Of a DNA stretch of 64,000 nucleotides, positions 1-10,493 are shown in pieces. Origin of the DNA: Pseudomonas sp. HS6 (GTDB lineage: Bacteria; Pseudomonadota; Gammaproteobacteria; Pseudomonadales; Pseudomonadaceae); the NCBI RefSeq assembly GCF_023375815.1, contig NZ_CP067412.1, positions 5,828,001-5,892,000 of the forward strand, in the 5' to 3' direction. Each line of letters starts with the position of its first letter. The first letter of the stretch is position 1. The notes beneath the pieces are model-generated. The model ran no database searches. It saw only the letters and a list, made by a program, of their open reading frames with translations, and was not told where the DNA came from. A program made the translations under genes and the position numbers.

Positions 1-1434
1 TTACTCGACCGCTTTGACCATGTCTTCGATGACTTTCTTCGCGTCGCCGAACACCATCATGGTCTTGTCCAGATAGAACAGTTCGTTGTCCAGACCGGCA
101 TAGCCGCTGGCCATCGAGCGCTTGTTGACGATGATGGTCTTGGCCTTGAACGCTTCGAGGATCGGCATGCCGGCAATCGGCGATTTCGGATCGTTCTTGG
201 CGGCCGGGTTGACCACGTCGTTGGCGCCGAGCACCAGCACCACGTCGGCCTGGCCGAACTCGGAGTTGATGTCTTCCATCTCGAACACTTGGTCGTACGG
301 CACTTCGGCCTCGGCCAGCAGTACGTTCATGTGTCCGGGCATCCGGCCGGCCACCGGGTGAATCGCGTACTTCACGGTCACGCCACGATGGGTCAGCTTC
401 TCGGTCAGCTCTTTCAGCGCATGTTGCGCACGGGCCACCGCCAGACCATAGCCCGGCACGATGATCACGGTGTCGGCGTTGGTCAGCAGGAAGGTCGCGT
501 CGTCAGCCGAACCGGATTTCACCGGACGTGCTTCTTTCGCGCCGGCCGGGCCAGCATCCGCCGTATTGCCGAAACCGCCGAGCAGTACATTAAAGAAGGA
601 GCGGTTCATCGCCTTGCACATGATGTACGAGAGGATCGCACCGCTCGAACCCACCAGGGAGCCGGCAATGATCAGCATCGAGTTGTTCAGCGAGAAGCCG
701 ATACCCGCCGCTGCCCAGCCGGAATAACTGTTGAGCATCGATACCACCACCGGCATGTCGGCGCCGCCGATCGGGATGATGATCAGCACGCCCATGACAA
801 ACGCCAGGGCCAGCATCAGTGCGAACGCGGCGAGGTTGCCGGTCAGCATGAACGTCACGCCGAACGCCAACGTTGCCAGCCCCAGCACTGCGTTCAACTT
901 GTGCTGTCCGGAGAACTGTACCGGTGCACCCTGGAACAGGCGGAACTTGTACTTGCCCGACAGCTTGCCGAACGCGATCACCGAACCTGAGAAGGTGATG
1001 GCGCCAATGGCTGCACCGAGGAACAGCTCCAGACGGTTGCCCGCCGGAATCGAGTCGCCCAGTTGCTTGACGATGCCGAGCGACTGCGGCTCGACCACCG
1101 CAGCGATAGCGATGAACACCGCCGCGAGGCCGATCATGCTGTGCATGAAGGCGACCAGTTCTGGCATCTTGGTCATTTCAACGCGCTTGGCCATGATCGA
1201 ACCGGCAGTACCGCCGATCAGCAGGCCGACGATCACATAACCGATACCTGCCGTAGCAAGTTCAGCGCCCAGCTTATAGATGAGGCCGACGGTGGTGAGA
1301 ATCGCCAGGCCCATGCCGAGCATGCCAAACAGGTTGCCGCGGCGCGACGTGGTCGGGTGCGACAGGCCTTTGAGGGCCTGGATGAAGCAGATCGACGCGA
1401 TCAGGTAGAGCGTCGTGACGAGGTTCATGCTCAT
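1..1434 (-). CDS. pntB: NAD(P) transhydrogenase subunit beta
   Basis: Membrane subunit of the proton-translocating transhydrogenase, which uses the proton gradient to reduce NADP+ with NADH in the inner membrane. The 477-residue length is normal for PntB. The first ~270 residues are a run of hydrophobic helices (domain II). The C-terminal ~180 residues form the NADP(H)-binding domain III, starting around the VPGYGLAVARAQ motif. Its start overlaps the stop of the upstream pntAB by a base or so, so translation is coupled. The stop codon lies at the very edge of the window, so the gene is complete. Confidence 0.97.
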   Translation of the reverse strand: MSMNLVTTLYLIASICFIQALKGLSHPTTSRRGNLFGMLGMGLAILTTVGLIYKLGAELATAGIGYVIVGLLIGGTAGSIMAKRVEMTKMPELVAFMHSMIGLAAVFIAIAAVVEPQSLGIVKQLGDSIPAGNRLELFLGAAIGAITFSGSVIAFGKLSGKYKFRLFQGAPVQFSGQHKLNAVLGLATLAFGVTFMLTGNLAAFALMLALAFVMGVLIIIPIGGADMPVVVSMLNSYSGWAAAGIGFSLNNSMLIIAGSLVGSSGAILSYIMCKAMNRSFFNVLLGGFGNTADAGPAGAKEARPVKSGSADDATFLLTNADTVIIVPGYGLAVARAQHALKELTEKLTHRGVTVKYAIHPVAGRMPGHMNVLLAEAEVPYDQVFEMEDINSEFGQADVVLVLGANDVVNPAAKNDPKSPIAGMPILEAFKAKTIIVNKRSMASGYAGLDNELFYLDKTMMVFGDAKKVIEDMVKAVE

Positions 1435-1754
1435 TACTTCGGCGCCTCTTCTTTTACTTTAGGGGCTTTCTTCTTGAACATCTCAAGCATGCGGCGGGTC
1501 ACCAGGAAGCCACCGAACACATTGACCGCGGCCAGTGCCACGGCGAGGGTGCCCATGGTCTTGCCCAGCGGAGTGACGGTCAGGGCGGCGGCAAGCATGG
1601 CGCCGACGATAACGATTGCCGAAATGGCGTTGGTCACCGCCATCAGCGGCGTGTGCAGCGCGGGTGTAACGTTCCAGACCACGTGGTAACCGACATAAAT
1701 CGCCAGCACGAAGATGATCAGGTTGTAGATACCGGGGGAGATAAGCTCTTCCAT
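1434..1754 (-). CDS. pntAB: NAD(P) transhydrogenase subunit alpha, part 2 (membrane segment)
   Basis: A 106-residue protein with three to four hydrophobic helices and a short basic tail rich in Lys and Glu. In many Pseudomonas the alpha subunit is split: the soluble NAD-binding part and this membrane part are separate genes. It supplies the N-terminal helices of the proton channel and works with PntB. It sits between pntAA (15 bp upstream) and pntB (overlapping), in one operon. Confidence 0.95.
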   Translation of the reverse strand: MEELISPGIYNLIIFVLAIYVGYHVVWNVTPALHTPLMAVTNAISAIVIVGAMLAAALTVTPLGKTMGTLAVALAAVNVFGGFLVTRRMLEMFKKKAPKVKEEAPK

Positions 1755-1769
1755 CGTCTGAATCCCTGC

Positions 1770-2891
1770 TTAGGCGTTTTTGCGGATGACTTGGCCGTCG
1801 CGGCACATCAGGCACGCGGCGACGATGTCGTCTTCGAGGTTCACTTCGAACTGGCCTTCTTTGGTGAAGACCAGCTTCAGGAAGTCCAGCAGGTTGCGTG
1901 CGTACAGCGCCGAGGCGTCTGCGGCGACTTCACCGGCCAGATTGGTCGGGCCGACGATGGTCACGCCGTTCTCGATCACGACCTGATCGGCCACGGTCAG
2001 CGGGCAGTTGCCACCCTGGGCTGCAGCGAGGTCGATGACCACCGAGCCGGGTTTCATCTGCGCCACGGTGTCCGCGCTCAACAGCGTCGGTGCCTTACGG
2101 CCCGGGATCAGTGCAGTGGTGATGACAATATCAGCCTGCTTGGCCCGCTCGTGCACAGCCTGGGCCTGACGCTGCATCCAGCTCGCCGGCATCGGACGTG
2201 CATAACCGCCGACACCGACTGCGCATTCGCGTTCTTCATCGGTCTCGTAAGGCACGTCGACGAACTTGGCGCCGAGGGACTCGATCTGTTCCTTCACGGC
2301 CGGACGTACGTCGGACGCTTCGATGACGGCACCCAGACGTTTCGCCGTGGCAATCGCCTGCAACCCGGCCACACCAGCCCCCAGAATCAGCACGCGCGCC
2401 GCTTTCACGGTGCCCGCAGCGGTCATCAGCATCGGCATGAATCGCGGGTAGTAGTGAGCGGCCAGCAACACGGCCTTGTAGCCGGCAATGTTCGCCTGGG
2501 ACGACAGCACGTCGAGGCTCTGGGCCCGAGAGGTGCGCGGCGCCGCTTCCAGGGCGAACGCGGTAATTCCGCACTCGGCCATCTTCGCGATGGTGTCGTT
2601 ATTGAACGGGTTGAGCATGCCCACCAGCACCGTTCCGCGCTTGATCAGCGTCAGTTCGGCATCGCTTGGCGCGACCACTTTGAGAATCAGCTCGGCGCCA
2701 AACGCGTCATTGGCACTGCCAATGGTTGCGCCTGCCGCTTCATAGGCACTGTCGACAACGCTGGCTTTAACGCCGGCGCCGGTTTGCACAGTGACCTTAT
2801 GACCTTGGCTGATCAGCTTTTTAATGGTTTCCGGGGTTGCAGCAACCCGTGTTTCACCGGTCTGGGTTTCGAGAGGAACACCAATGTGCAC
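1770..2891 (-). CDS. pntAA: NAD(P) transhydrogenase subunit alpha, part 1 (NAD-binding)
   Basis: Soluble NAD(H)-binding domain I of the transhydrogenase. The N-terminus (HIGVPLETQTGETRVAATP) matches the alanine dehydrogenase/PntA fold, and a Rossmann motif GAGVAGLQA lies near the middle. I chose the GTG start at 2889-2891 because AGGAG lies seven bases upstream and the resulting 373 residues is the usual length. The longer reading frame to 2966 adds 25 unlike residues. First gene of the pntAA-pntAB-pntB operon. Confidence 0.95.
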   Translation of the reverse strand: MHIGVPLETQTGETRVAATPETIKKLISQGHKVTVQTGAGVKASVVDSAYEAAGATIGSANDAFGAELILKVVAPSDAELTLIKRGTVLVGMLNPFNNDTIAKMAECGITAFALEAAPRTSRAQSLDVLSSQANIAGYKAVLLAAHYYPRFMPMLMTAAGTVKAARVLILGAGVAGLQAIATAKRLGAVIEASDVRPAVKEQIESLGAKFVDVPYETDEERECAVGVGGYARPMPASWMQRQAQAVHERAKQADIVITTALIPGRKAPTLLSADTVAQMKPGSVVIDLAAAQGGNCPLTVADQVVIENGVTIVGPTNLAGEVAADASALYARNLLDFLKLVFTKEGQFEVNLEDDIVAACLMCRDGQVIRKNA

Positions 2892-3325
2892 GTCAAATCT
2901 CCTGCGTGATCTTATTGAGTAAACCCATGCACTACGGATGGTGCGACTGGGGCGGCCGATCAGCACGATCCCGCCAAATCAGGGCGGGGCGCGGCATTTT
3001 GCAGGCGAAGTTTATGCCCTTCAAGGGATTATGACGGGTGACGGAAAATTAACTACAAGTCATCCCGTGACCGAATGTCGCAGATGGCCGGTTGAATCCC
3101 TTGCAGGCCGTGCCTTTCAAGGAGTCTGGATGAATTTGAAGAATTTTCTCATCGGTGACGTGAATAGGTCGCAATGAGTCGCGAATGAGGGCTCTAAGCC
3201 ACGTCGCCAGCCGCTTGTGGGACGTCTGTACGACTTTCGGATACAGTCTGTCAATTTGCGACAAATAGTTATATCTGTAGGGCTTTGAATATCCTGACTA
3301 CGGGGTTAGCAATCGCTGAAAGCCT
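2892..3325. other. Intergenic region upstream of pntAA
   Basis: A 434-bp stretch between pntAA and the regulator gene. It must carry the pnt promoter on the minus strand. I see no convincing gene, hairpin or repeat. A 71-codon minus-strand frame at 3049-3264 has no signal, no clear ribosome site and no recognisable family. Confidence 0.5.
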
Positions 3326-4225
3326 TTAACCCTCTAGGTTGTAGCTGTGTGCCTGGTTCACCAGCCAATCGCGAAAAGCCTTGAGTGACGCGGATTCGAC
3401 TTTTCGATCCGGAATCATCAGGTAATACGCCTTGATGCTGGAGAGTGCATTGGGGTTGGCAATCACCAGGCGTTTCTCGGCCAGTTCGCGCTGAATCAGG
3501 AACGGAGGAATCAGCGCGATACCCATGTCGTGCATGGCCGCTTGGGCCAGCATGGAGAATAGCTCGTAGCGTGGACCTGTCATGTCGCGGGGGATGTTCA
3601 GGTGTTGCGAGTTGAACCACTGCCGCCAGGCGTAGGGGCGAGTGGTTTGCTGGAGCAGCGGCAGGTCGGCGATCTCTTCGGGTGTCAGACTGTTCTTATT
3701 GCCGAGCAAGGCAGGACTGCATACCGGCATCGGATTCTCGCCCATCAGCCTGTGGGATTCGGTACCGGACCAGTCGGCATCGCCAAAGTAGATGGCGGCA
3801 TCGAAGTCGGTGTCGGCAAACAGGAACGGGCGCGTGCGGTTGGTCAGGTTGACGGTCACTTCCGGGTGCTTGAGCTGGAAGTCCTTCAGTCTTGGCAGCA
3901 GCCATTGCGTGCCGAAGGTGGGCACCACGGCAAGTTCGATCACGTTGGTGCCTTGCTGACCCATCACTGACAAGGTGTCGCGCTCCACGGCGTCGAGTTG
4001 GGTGGCGACTCGGCGACTGTAGGAAAGCCCCGCTTCTGTCAGCTTCACTCCGCGACGCGAGCGTCGGAACAGTTCGACACTGAGGAAGTCCTCGAGGCTG
4101 GCGATCTGTCGGCAAATGGCACCCTGGGTGAGAGAAAGTTCTTCGGCGGCCTTGGTAAAGCTCTCGTGACGGGCGGCGGCTTCAAAGCTGATCAGGGCGG
4201 TGGTGCTGGGTATCTTGCGGCGCAT
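3326..4225 (-). CDS. gcdR: LysR-family regulator of glutarate catabolism
   Basis: A 299-residue LysR-type activator with an N-terminal winged helix (FEAAARHESFTKAAEELS and the recognition helix TQGAICRQIASLE), followed by a substrate-binding domain. It is divergent from the glutaryl-CoA dehydrogenase gene, which is the gcdR-gcdHG arrangement of Pseudomonas. By family knowledge it responds to glutarate. I chose the ATG at 4223-4225 (GAGG eight bases upstream, MRRKIPSTTAL start) over the ATG ten codons earlier. The 158-bp divergent gap should carry its operator. Confidence 0.88.
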   Translation of the reverse strand: MRRKIPSTTALISFEAAARHESFTKAAEELSLTQGAICRQIASLEDFLSVELFRRSRRGVKLTEAGLSYSRRVATQLDAVERDTLSVMGQQGTNVIELAVVPTFGTQWLLPRLKDFQLKHPEVTVNLTNRTRPFLFADTDFDAAIYFGDADWSGTESHRLMGENPMPVCSPALLGNKNSLTPEEIADLPLLQQTTRPYAWRQWFNSQHLNIPRDMTGPRYELFSMLAQAAMHDMGIALIPPFLIQRELAEKRLVIANPNALSSIKAYYLMIPDRKVESASLKAFRDWLVNQAHSYNLEG

Positions 4226-4383
4226 GTACGTCAACCTCACTAATACATCGCTCAATCGGCATTTCGCGACGTTTCGGAGTGAGAAATTAGCACAACAGGA
4301 TGCAAAATCCTCGTTTGCCGGGATGGCGAAGCGGGCCTAGGATCAATGGCACGTTAATTCACCCGATTTGCGAGGACTCACTC

Positions 4384-5565
4384 ATGGGCGGTAAAGCTAG
4401 CTTCAACTGGATCGATCCACTGCTGCTGGATCAACAGCTGACTGAAGAAGAACGCATGATCCGCGACACTGCCGAGCAATTCGCCCAGCAGAGCCTCGCG
4501 CCACGTGTTCTGGAAGCCTTCCGCCATGAGAAGACTGACCCGGCGATCTTCCGTGAGATGGGTGAGGTTGGCCTGTTGGGCGCGACCATTCCCGAGCAGT
4601 ACGGCGGCAGCGGTCTCAACTATGTCAGCTACGGTCTGATTGCTCGTGAAGTCGAGCGCGTCGACTCTGGCTACCGTTCGATGATGAGCGTGCAGTCTTC
4701 GCTGGTGATGGTGCCGATCAACGAATTCGGTACCGAAGCACAGAAGCAGAAGTACCTGCCGAAACTGGCTTCCGGCGAGTGGATCGGCTGCTTCGGTCTG
4801 ACCGAGCCGAACCACGGTTCCGACCCGGGCGCGATGATTACGCGTGCACGCAAAGTCGACGGCGGCTACAGCCTGACTGGCGCCAAGATGTGGATTACCA
4901 ACAGCCCGATCGCCGATGTGTTTGTGGTCTGGGCCAAGGACGACGCTGGGGACATCCGCGGCTTCGTGCTGGAGAAGGGCTGGAAAGGCCTGAGCGCTCC
5001 GGCGATTCACGGCAAGGTCGGCCTGCGAGCCTCGATCACCGGTGAAATCGTCATGGACAACGTGTTCGTGCCGGAAGAGAACATCTTCCCGGACGTGCGT
5101 GGCTTGAAAGGCCCGTTCACCTGCCTCAACTCTGCCCGTTATGGCATCTCCTGGGGTGCGCTGGGCGCAGCCGAGTTCTGCTGGCACACCGCTCGCCAGT
5201 ACACCCTGGATCGCCAGCAGTTCGGTCGTCCGTTGGCCGCTACTCAGTTGATCCAGAAGAAGCTGGCCGACATGCAGACCGAGATCACTCTGGCGCTGCA
5301 AGGCTGCCTGCGTCTGGGTCGTATGAAAGATGAGGGCACCGCTGCGGTAGAAATCACTTCGATCATGAAGCGTAACTCTTGCGGCAAGTCTCTGGATATC
5401 GCTCGCATGGCGCGTGACATGTTGGGCGGCAACGGAATCTCCGACGAGTTCGGGGTGGCTCGTCACCTGGTCAACCTTGAAGTGGTGAATACCTATGAAG
5501 GTACTCACGATGTCCACGCGCTTATCCTCGGTCGTGCGCAGACCGGCCTGCAGGCGTTCTATTAA
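4384..5565 (+). CDS. gcdH: Glutaryl-CoA dehydrogenase
   Basis: FAD-dependent acyl-CoA dehydrogenase that oxidises and decarboxylates glutaryl-CoA to crotonyl-CoA at the end of lysine and 5-aminovalerate degradation. The ATG at 4384 gives 393 residues, the standard length. The catalytic base is Glu372 in the C-terminal YEGTHDVH motif, and the acyl-CoA dehydrogenase motif [14 protein letters not shown] is present. The CoA-transferase gene follows after 13 bp, so the two are one operon. The longer frame from 4300 is not supported by a ribosome site. Confidence 0.96.
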   Translation: MGGKASFNWIDPLLLDQQLTEEERMIRDTAEQFAQQSLAPRVLEAFRHEKTDPAIFREMGEVGLLGATIPEQYGGSGLNYVSYGLIAREVERVDSGYRSMMSVQSSLVMVPINEFGTEAQKQKYLPKLASGEWIGCFGLTEPNHGSDPGAMITRARKVDGGYSLTGAKMWITNSPIADVFVVWAKDDAGDIRGFVLEKGWKGLSAPAIHGKVGLRASITGEIVMDNVFVPEENIFPDVRGLKGPFTCLNSARYGISWGALGAAEFCWHTARQYTLDRQQFGRPLAATQLIQKKLADMQTEITLALQGCLRLGRMKDEGTAAVEITSIMKRNSCGKSLDIARMARDMLGGNGISDEFGVARHLVNLEVVNTYEGTHDVHALILGRAQTGLQAFY

Positions 5566-5578
5566 TAGGAGAGCGATC

Positions 5579-6799
5579 ATGGGCGCGCTGTCGCATCTGC
5601 GGGTACTGGATTTATCGCGAGTGCTGGCCGGCCCATGGGCCGGGCAGATTCTTGCCGACCTTGGGGCGGAAGTGATCAAGGTCGAGCGCCCGGGCAATGG
5701 TGACGACACTCGTGCCTGGGGGCCGCCCTTTCTGAAAGACGCTTACGGCGAGAATACGTCGGAGGCGGCGTATTACCTGTCGGCCAACCGCAACAAACAA
5801 TCGGTGACGATCGACTTCACGCGTCCCGAAGGTCAGAAGCTTGTTCGGGAGCTGGCTGCCAAGTCGGACATCCTGATCGAAAACTTCAAGGTCGGTGGGC
5901 TGGCGGCTTACGGTCTGGACTATGAGTCGCTGAAGGCGATCAATCCGGATCTGATCTATTGCTCGATCACAGGCTTTGGCCAGACCGGGCCGTATGCCAA
6001 GCGCGCGGGTTATGACTTCATGATTCAAGGGCTTGGCGGGCTGATGAGTCTCACCGGTCGACCTGAAGGTGATGAGGGCTCCGGCCCGGTAAAAGTGGGT
6101 GTGGCGCTCACGGATATCCTCACGGGGCTGTATTCGACCGTGGCGATCCTTGCGGCGCTGGCTCACCGTGATCACGATGGCGGCGGTCAACATATCGATA
6201 TGGCGCTGCTGGATGTACAGGTGGCGTGTCTGGCTAACCAGGCGATGAACTACCTGACGACGGGTAATGCGCCAAAGCGGCTAGGGAATGCACATCCGAA
6301 TATCGTGCCGTACCAGGATTTTCCTACGGCTGATGGTGACTTCATTCTTACCGTGGGTAATGACGGACAGTTCCGCAAGTTTGCCGAGGTGGCGGGGCAG
6401 CCGCAGTGGGCGGACGATCCACGTTTCGCGACCAATAAGCTGCGGGTAGCGAACCGGGCAGTACTGATTCCGCTGATCCGCCAGGCGACAGTCTTCAAGA
6501 CGACCGCCGAGTGGGTGGCTCAGCTGGAGCAGGCGGGTGTGCCGTGCGGGCCGATCAATGATCTGTCACAAGTGTTCGAGGACCCGCAGGTGAAGTCTCG
6601 CGGGTTGGCGATTGAGCTACCACATGCGCTGGCGGGGATGGTGCCGCAGGTGGCCAGCCCGATCCGGTTGTCCCGGACTCCGGTTGAGTATCGACACGCC
6701 CCTCCTTTATTGGGCGAGCATACGCTTGAGGTTTTGCAGCGGGTGTTGGGTCTGGGGGCTGGGGCAGTGGCTGCGATGAAAGAGGATGGGGTGCTCTGA
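5579..6799 (+). CDS. gcdG: Glutarate CoA-transferase (CaiB/BaiF family)
   Basis: Class III CoA-transferase of 406 residues, predicted to load glutarate with CoA from succinyl-CoA for GcdH. The family N-terminus LSRVLAGPWAGQ and the region GYDFMIQGLGG, whose Asp146 is the likely CoA-ester nucleophile, are visible. I chose the ATG at 5579 because AGGAG precedes it directly after the gcdH stop; upstream codons overlap gcdH. Substrate is inferred from the gcdH neighbour. Confidence 0.92.
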   Translation: MGALSHLRVLDLSRVLAGPWAGQILADLGAEVIKVERPGNGDDTRAWGPPFLKDAYGENTSEAAYYLSANRNKQSVTIDFTRPEGQKLVRELAAKSDILIENFKVGGLAAYGLDYESLKAINPDLIYCSITGFGQTGPYAKRAGYDFMIQGLGGLMSLTGRPEGDEGSGPVKVGVALTDILTGLYSTVAILAALAHRDHDGGGQHIDMALLDVQVACLANQAMNYLTTGNAPKRLGNAHPNIVPYQDFPTADGDFILTVGNDGQFRKFAEVAGQPQWADDPRFATNKLRVANRAVLIPLIRQATVFKTTAEWVAQLEQAGVPCGPINDLSQVFEDPQVKSRGLAIELPHALAGMVPQVASPIRLSRTPVEYRHAPPLLGEHTLEVLQRVLGLGAGAVAAMKEDGVL

Positions 6800-6805
6800 T
6801 GGCTC

Positions 6806-6848
6806 CTTCTATATAGAAGAGGTGATGAGTCCTTCTTCTATATAGAGG
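6806..6848. repeat. Two copies of a short palindrome after gcdG
   Basis: A perfect 14-bp palindrome CTTCTATATAGAAG (6806-6819) is followed 29 bp later by CTTCTATATAGAGG (6835-6848), which differs from the first at one base. They lie just after the gcdG stop and before the end of the small minus-strand gene. There is no T-tract, so this does not look like an ordinary terminator. A protein binding site or small duplication is possible. Confidence 0.6.
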
Positions 6849-6867
6849 GAATCGACTGCTTTTTGGC

Positions 6868-7134
6868 CTATTGGCAAGTTATTGAAAGAAAAGTGAAATT
6901 AAGAGTTGACGGCAGATTCTGGAGGCCTATAATTCGCCCCACTTCCGGCGCAGTCGAAACAGCCACAGCACCGGCACCCACATGATCCGAACCATCCGAA
7001 GCAACCGCCCCGGTTTTGACATGGTCCGCCCCATCAGACGCCAGCGCCTGAGCCTGCGCAGCCCAGACACTGGGCATCACCACAACCGATGCAGCGACCG
7101 CCAGGACGACGCCTGACCAAAGCTTGTGTTTCAT
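6868..7134 (-). CDS. Small exported protein with SDGxDHV repeats
   Basis: Reading from the ATG at 7132-7134 (GGAG seven bases upstream) gives 88 residues. A clear signal peptide (MKHKLWSGVVLAVAASVVV, cleavage near VWAAQA) is followed by two near-identical units, ASDGADHVKTGAV and ASDGSDHVGAGAV. The last ~30 residues look unlike a designed exported tail and may be read-through after a frame change. Short periplasmic proteins with such repeats occur in Pseudomonas, function unknown. I assign none. Confidence 0.55.
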   Translation of the reverse strand: MKHKLWSGVVLAVAASVVVMPSVWAAQAQALASDGADHVKTGAVASDGSDHVGAGAVAVSTAPEVGRIIGLQNLPSTLNFTFLSITCQ

Positions 7135-7402
7135 GATTTTCTCCACGACCCATCAGCCACAAAGCATCCGAGCGTTGCCCGTCAAATGTTGCTGACGGCG
7201 TGGCTCGTTGGCCCGGGGTTAACCAGATTGGCGATTGGCACGGGCGCACCTCAAGGCGCACAGGTGTCGACGGTTTACATGAAATCTGCACAGCGAGCTG
7301 AAAAGTATAGTTCGCGCTCGGCGGGTGACAGGTGGAAGGGCTTTGAAGGCGATAGTCGGTTAGCTTCCTTGCGGGCCAGGGCTAGAAAACAATCAGTCTA
7401 AA

Positions 7403-7518
7403 AACCGTGTAGCGCGAAGCAGTGTGTTTGCTAGGCTCAAGGATGTAGGCGAAGACGCAGACTGATGCGCAAGCGGATAGCGAGGAAGCGTTGGGCGCGT
7501 TCCGAAGGGTACACGGTT
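7403..7518. repeat. 116-bp element with 9-bp inverted ends
   Basis: The left end AACCGTGTA (7403-7411) is the exact reverse complement of the right end TACACGGTT (7510-7518). The pairing continues outward (TCTAA on the left, TTAGA on the right) if three extra A residues are allowed. The interior is GC-rich, has short GCGCAAGCG-like pairings and no open frame. It could be a folded RNA or a small non-autonomous mobile element. I do not recognise the family. Confidence 0.45.
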
Positions 7519-7645
7519 AGAAAGAACCCCGCGCTGGGTTCCAGCCCTTATGCCGTGTGAAGCAGCAGAGCACATTGCCTGTACTGTGAGAGTCCTGATA
7601 AACCTCGTAAGCCAGAGACCAGCACTGGCCGCCTACTCAAACACC

Positions 7646-7668
7646 AAAGCCCGCATCGTGCGGGCTTT
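7646..7668 (-). terminator. Terminator of the transsulfuration operon
   Basis: AAAGCCCGC-ATCGT-GCGGGCTTT forms a 9-bp perfect stem with a five-base loop, 15 bp beyond the stop of the gamma-lyase gene on the minus strand. T-rich sequence follows on both strands, stronger on the plus strand (GACGTTTTT), so it may work in both directions. Confidence 0.75.
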
Positions 7669-7682
7669 GACGTTTTTGCGAG

Positions 7683-8857
7683 TTAGATGCTGGCAAGCGC
7701 TTGCGCCAGGTCCGCACGCAAGTCTTCGATATCCTCGACGCCCACCGACAGACGCACCAGGCTGTCACCGATGCCCAGCTTGGCACGGGTTTCAGCCGGG
7801 ATGGTGGCGTGAGTCATGATCGCCGGGTGCTCGATCAGGCTTTCCACACCGCCGAGGCTTTCGGCCAGGGCGAAAATCTGCACGTTCTCCAGGAAGCGGC
7901 GAGCGCCCGCCAGATCGCTGTTCAGATCAAGGGAAATCATCCCGCCGAAACCACGCATCTGACGCTTGGCCAGTTCATGCTGAGGGTGCGATTCCAGACC
8001 CGGGTAGTAGACGCGCTTGACCTGCGGCTGTTGTTCCAGCCAGCGCGCCAGTTCCAGTGCGTTGCTGCAATGACGCTCCATGCGCAGCGCCAGCGTCTTC
8101 ACGCCGCGCAGAGTAAGGAAGGCGTCGAACGGGCCGGCGATGGCGCCGACGGCGTTCTGCAGGAAGCCCAGACGCTCGGCCAGCGCAGGGTTGTCGCCAA
8201 CCACCGCGATGCCGCCGATCACGTCGGAGTGACCGTTCAGGTATTTGGTGGTCGAGTGCAGCACGATGTCGAAACCCAGTTCCAGCGGACGCTGGATCCA
8301 TGGGCTGGCGAAGGTGTTGTCGGCCACGCAGATGATCCCGCGCGCCTTGCAGATGCGGGCGATGGCGGCGAGGTCGGACAGGCTCAGCAGCGGGTTGGTC
8401 GGCGTTTCCACCATGACCATGCGGGTGTCGTCCTGCAGCGACGCTTCGAACGCCGACAGGTCGGCCAGGTCGACGTAGCTGAAACGATGCCCGGCACTGC
8501 GCTGGCGCACCTTGTCGAACAGACGGAACGTGCCGCCGTACAGGTCATTGCCGGACACGATGTGCGAGCCCGCATCGATCAGTTCGAGCACGGTGGAAAT
8601 CGTCGCCAGCCCGGAAGCGAAGGCGAAGGCCTGGGTGCCGCCTTCCAGGTCCGCCACGCAACGCTCCAGCGCAAAACGCGTCGGGTTGTGCGAGCGGCCG
8701 TAGTCGAAACCCTTGTGTACGCCGGGGCTGTCTTGCAGGTATGTGGAGTTGGCGTAGATCGGCGGCATCAGCGCGCCGGTGGTCGGGTCCGGCGTTTGCC
8801 CTGCGTGGATCACGCGGGTGGCGAAGCCCTGAGGGCGGGCGTTCTTGTCGTGCTGAC

Positions 8858-8861
<4 letters not shown>
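7683..8861 (-). CDS. Cystathionine gamma-lyase / gamma-synthase family enzyme
   Basis: PLP enzyme of the Cys/Met metabolism family, 392 residues. The PLP lysine is Lys206 in [11 protein letters not shown]; other family motifs are [11 protein letters not shown] and FASGLATI. The gene overlaps the upstream cystathionine beta-synthase gene by four bases (ATGA). That pairing points to reverse transsulfuration, in which cystathionine is cleaved to cysteine, ammonia and 2-oxobutyrate; P. aeruginosa has the same pair. Sequence alone does not separate gamma-lyase from gamma-synthase, so the assignment rests on context. Confidence 0.9.
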
Positions 8862-10234
<1,373 letters not shown>

Positions 10235-10493
10235 TTCTTCACCTCTTTGTGGTGTTGATCGCGTTCCATTCGCGGGGGAAAAGCTCGCGTGCAACATAGG
10301 CGCAGACATCAACTGTCGCAACCTTTAGTCAGCGTGCAATTCAGCCATTTCGATCTAACGATAGAACGAAATCAGAGAGGGGAAGGGAGCGAATTACAGA
10401 GGTTTACACAGAGGCGTCATTGAGTATTGAAAGGGCGTCTTCAGCGTCACGGCCGGCTTGATTCGGCAGTGAAAATCCTGCAGCGACAACCAG

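Larger units (their letters stand above)
7135..7682. other. 548-bp gap with a putative structured element
   Basis: No protein gene is convincing here. It holds a 116-bp segment bounded by a 9-bp inverted repeat (7403-7518, listed separately) and a hairpin at 7646-7668 next to the end of the transsulfuration operon. The stretch 7135-7400 should contain the promoter of the small exported protein gene. Confidence 0.5.

Noticed and set aside
3049..3264. A 71-codon minus-strand frame in the gap upstream of pntAA
   Set aside because: No ribosome site, no signal peptide and no recognisable sequence.
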